Assembly (NCBI GenBank): GCA_031286585.1
Contig: JAITUC010000038.1
Span: 124,001-188,000 of the forward strand
Length of the DNA stretch: 64,000 bases
Reading direction: 5' to 3'
Source of the DNA: Delftia acidovorans
GTDB taxonomy: Bacteria > Pseudomonadota > Gammaproteobacteria > Burkholderiales > Burkholderiaceae_C
Shown here: piece after piece, positions 63,201-64,000 of the stretch
Layout: each line of letters opens with the position of its first letter
Numbering within the stretch: position 1 is the first letter of the stretch
Translations under genes and position numbers: made by a program
Notes under the pieces: model-generated
The model's database searches: none
The model's input: the letters and a program-made list of their open reading frames with translations, nothing else
What the model was told of the DNA's origin: nothing

Positions 63201-63294
63201 CCCGCTGATCCTTGTGGAAACACGCAAGGACCTCAGCGAACTGCAGCTGCCGTTCGAGCAGCAGCCGCAGCCACAGGGCGCGGCCCAGGTCTGA
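60217..63294 (+). CDS. rne: Ribonuclease E
   Basis: RNase E (1025 residues) is the endonuclease core of the RNA degradosome. The N-terminal catalytic half has MLINATQSEERRLAIVDG and an S1 domain (~37-119). The catalytic Asp residues lie in VSIDVNSARAIKG and LIVIDFIDMEE, and the Zn-link is Cys402 and Cys405 (in CPRCGGSG). An amphipathic membrane-anchor helix (FFAWLKSLFGFG) is near residue 579. A long Arg/Gly/Glu-rich scaffold (GERGERSER repeats) and Ala/Pro linker follow. The C-terminus has AYELPMSELQALAA. Confidence 0.97.
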   Translation: MKRMLINATQSEERRLAIVDGQKLLDYEIEIEGREQRKGNIYKAVVTRVEPSLEACFVDYGEDRHGFLPFKEISKQYFAEGVSPSQARINEVIREGQELIVQVEKEERGNKGAALTTFISLAGRYVVLMPNNPRGGGVSRRIEGEDRAELKEAMDQLEYPKGMSIIARTAGIGRTAPELQWDLNYLLKLWNAIDGAAKSAKGAFLIYQESSLVIRAIRDYFNGDIGDILIDTDDIYEQAQQFMQHVMPEHAARVKRYRDDAPLFSRFQIEHQIESAYARTVTLPSGGAIVIDHTEALVSIDVNSARAIKGGDIEETATRTNLEAADEVARQMRLRDLGGLIVIDFIDMEESKNRREVENRLRDALRQDRARVQFGTISKFGLMEMSRQRLKPALSEGAHINCPRCGGSGHVRDTESSALQILRIIQEESMKDNTAAVHCQVPVEVASFLLNEKRGEITKIELKQRVNVIMVPNKTMDTPHYKLERLKHDDVRLESMEASYKLAEELDTETTVTRRSQEPTNKQTPMIKGVLPDMPAPIAEPRPEGSRNRQANGQQRDARPAATAAAPAPAVAPVVVREQGFFAWLKSLFGFGAAPAPVAAPAPAAEVPAREARRDGRNDNRGRRNERNGERGERSERNGERAGAPNAERQAGNGDRNRRNAERGERTERGERPDRGERGERADRGERRGRGERSRDGESRQPLEAVNGVAAVAADGSTIEQRPERAPRGERQERGEGRRERGERGERAERSERQPRQFDVAPETEENLNNQAQQQDQSLDNVAPASGEEQPRQRRSRDRYGRDRRERGDRGDRAERAPREAEGEAVQSFEAAAPEQDQPARRSYFNAASPAAEAQAPEAVAEAQVPAQPAAAAATQAVQQPVAAPVPEQQIAAPAPVAAVTPAPVAPAPVVASVAVVAEPAAAKAVEATAERGLPKVQAYELPMSELQALAAASGLQWVGSDADKVAAAQAAIAAEPQPERVVRERPPVVALDDGPLILVETRKDLSELQLPFEQQPQPQGAAQV

Positions 63295-63311
63295 CCACAG
63301 ACAGTGACAAC

Positions 63312-63340
63312 ACAGGGGCCCTCGCGGCCCCTGTTTGTTT
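63312..63340 (+). terminator. Terminator after rne
   Basis: ACAGGGGCC and GGCCCCTGT enclose a 5-nt loop and are followed by TTGTTT. Confidence 0.85.
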
Positions 63341-63411
63341 CCGGCGCCGCCCTCACCTCATCCCTCTCCCTCGCCTTCCGTCCACCTCTTTCCAGGAGCT
63401 TCCGTCCCGCC

Positions 63412-64000
63412 ATGCTGTTGCTGCTCTCCCCCGCCAAATCGCTGGACTACGACACGCCACTGCCCCCGAAACTGCCGCACACGCTGCCCGTCTTCTCCGA
63501 ACAGCCGCTGGAACTGATCGAAGTGCTGCGCCGCCAGTCGCCCCAGCAACTGTCGGAACTCATGGGCATCAGCGACAAGCTGGCCGCCCTCAACGTGGCG
63601 CGCTACGAGGCCTTCAGCCCGCGCTTCACGGCCACCAACGCCCGGCAGGCGCTGCTGGCCTTCAACGGCGATGTCTACGAAGGCCTGCAGGCACGCAGCC
63701 TGGATGCCGAGGACCTTGACTGGGCCCAGCAGCACCTGGCCATCCTCAGCGGCCTGTACGGCGTGCTGCGCCCGCTGGACCGCATGCAGCCCTACCGACT
63801 GGAAATGGGCACGCGGCTGGAAACCGCGCATGGCAGCAATCTCTACCAGTTCTGGGGCAGCCGCATCGCCGAGCACCTGAACCAGCGCGCGGCCCGCCAG
63901 CCGGCGGGCGAGCGCGTCATCGTCAACCTGGCTTCGCAGGAATACTTCAAGTCGGTAGACTTGAAGCACCTCAAGCCCCCGGTGGTGGAATGCGCATTCG
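63412..64000 (+). CDS. yaaA: YaaA-family (DUF328) peroxide stress protein, 5' part
   Basis: YaaA lowers free iron under H2O2 stress in E. coli and may bind DNA. The 196 codons in the window include LLLLSPAKSLDYDTPL at the N-terminus, YGVLRPLDRMQPYRLEMGTRL near residue 117 and the NLASQEYFKSVD segment near the cut. AGGAGC lies a short distance upstream of ATG 63412. The gene runs off the right edge. Confidence 0.93.
   Translation, partial: MLLLLSPAKSLDYDTPLPPKLPHTLPVFSEQPLELIEVLRRQSPQQLSELMGISDKLAALNVARYEAFSPRFTATNARQALLAFNGDVYEGLQARSLDAEDLDWAQQHLAILSGLYGVLRPLDRMQPYRLEMGTRLETAHGSNLYQFWGSRIAEHLNQRAARQPAGERVIVNLASQEYFKSVDLKHLKPPVVECAF

Overview
The window is a GC-rich chromosomal segment with dense, mostly housekeeping genes. 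Gene content and order point to a betaproteobacterium of the Comamonadaceae (Delftia/Acidovorax/Comamonas type). The supporting blocks are the rpsF-priB-rpsR-rplI-dnaB cluster, asd-fimV-truA-trpFBA-accD, the long plsX-fabHDG-acpP-fabF-rpoE-rseA-degP-lepA-lepB-rnc-era-recO-pdxJ-acpS-nagZ arrangement, and an entericidin-type lipoprotein inside leuC-leuD. I place the family from protein sequence character and synteny, not from a database search. I saw no rRNA, tRNA, CRISPR array, transposase or prophage gene.

Layout. 1-4.0 kb: start of an alanine aminotransferase (minus, cut by the window edge), then plus-strand Mth938-like protein, peroxiredoxin, a PIN-PhoH ATPase and a small tail-anchored protein. 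4.0-7.0 kb (minus): dnaB and the S6/PriB/S18/L9 operon. 7.3-11.2 kb (plus): heat-shock genes grpE-dnaK-dnaJ. 11.2-12.5 kb (minus): a secreted Sel1-repeat protein. 12.7-17.2 kb (plus): LysR regulator and leuC-entericidin-leuD-leuB. 17.2-26.6 kb (plus): asd preceded by a putative Thr/Ile-rich leader peptide, then fimV, truA, trpF-trpB-trpA and accD. 26.7-34.2 kb: YggT (minus), Lon-domain protein, lysS, a membrane protein of unknown function, a REC-GGEEF diguanylate cyclase, MscS (all plus), and purT (minus). 34.3-54.9 kb: a nearly continuous minus-strand run that ends in an HD hydrolase, pfkA and nagZ. Read 5' to 3' it starts with yceD-rpmF, passes through fatty-acid synthesis, the sigma-E module, the ribosome/secretion/RNA-processing genes lepA-lepB-rnc-era-recO, and vitamin B6 and ACP maturation genes. 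54.9-56.4 kb (plus): maf and an RsmI-like methylase. 56.4-59.6 kb (minus): sppA, Rieske protein, HAD phosphatase and rluC. 60.2-63.3 kb (plus): rne after a roughly 590-bp gene-free stretch, followed by the start of yaaA.

Functional themes: lipid and envelope biogenesis (fab genes, plsX, acpP, acpS, accD, sigma-E, DegP, LepB, SppA) sits next to translation and RNA metabolism (lepA, rnc, era, rne, rluC, truA) and to branched-chain, aromatic and aspartate-family amino-acid synthesis. Many junctions overlap as ATGA or TGATG, which suggests translational coupling.

The most interesting item is the short ORF before asd. Its C-terminal Thr/Ile run resembles the enterobacterial thr leader peptide and it is followed by inverted repeats, which suggests a candidate transcription attenuator. 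Other items worth checking are a promoter-hairpin-terminator unit upstream of lepA, a sigma-E cluster with no rseB but a sigma-E-like promoter before degP, a pfkA with mixed phosphoryl-donor signature residues, a 32-nt perfect palindrome after leuB, and a possible S6:S18-binding leader hairpin before rpsF.
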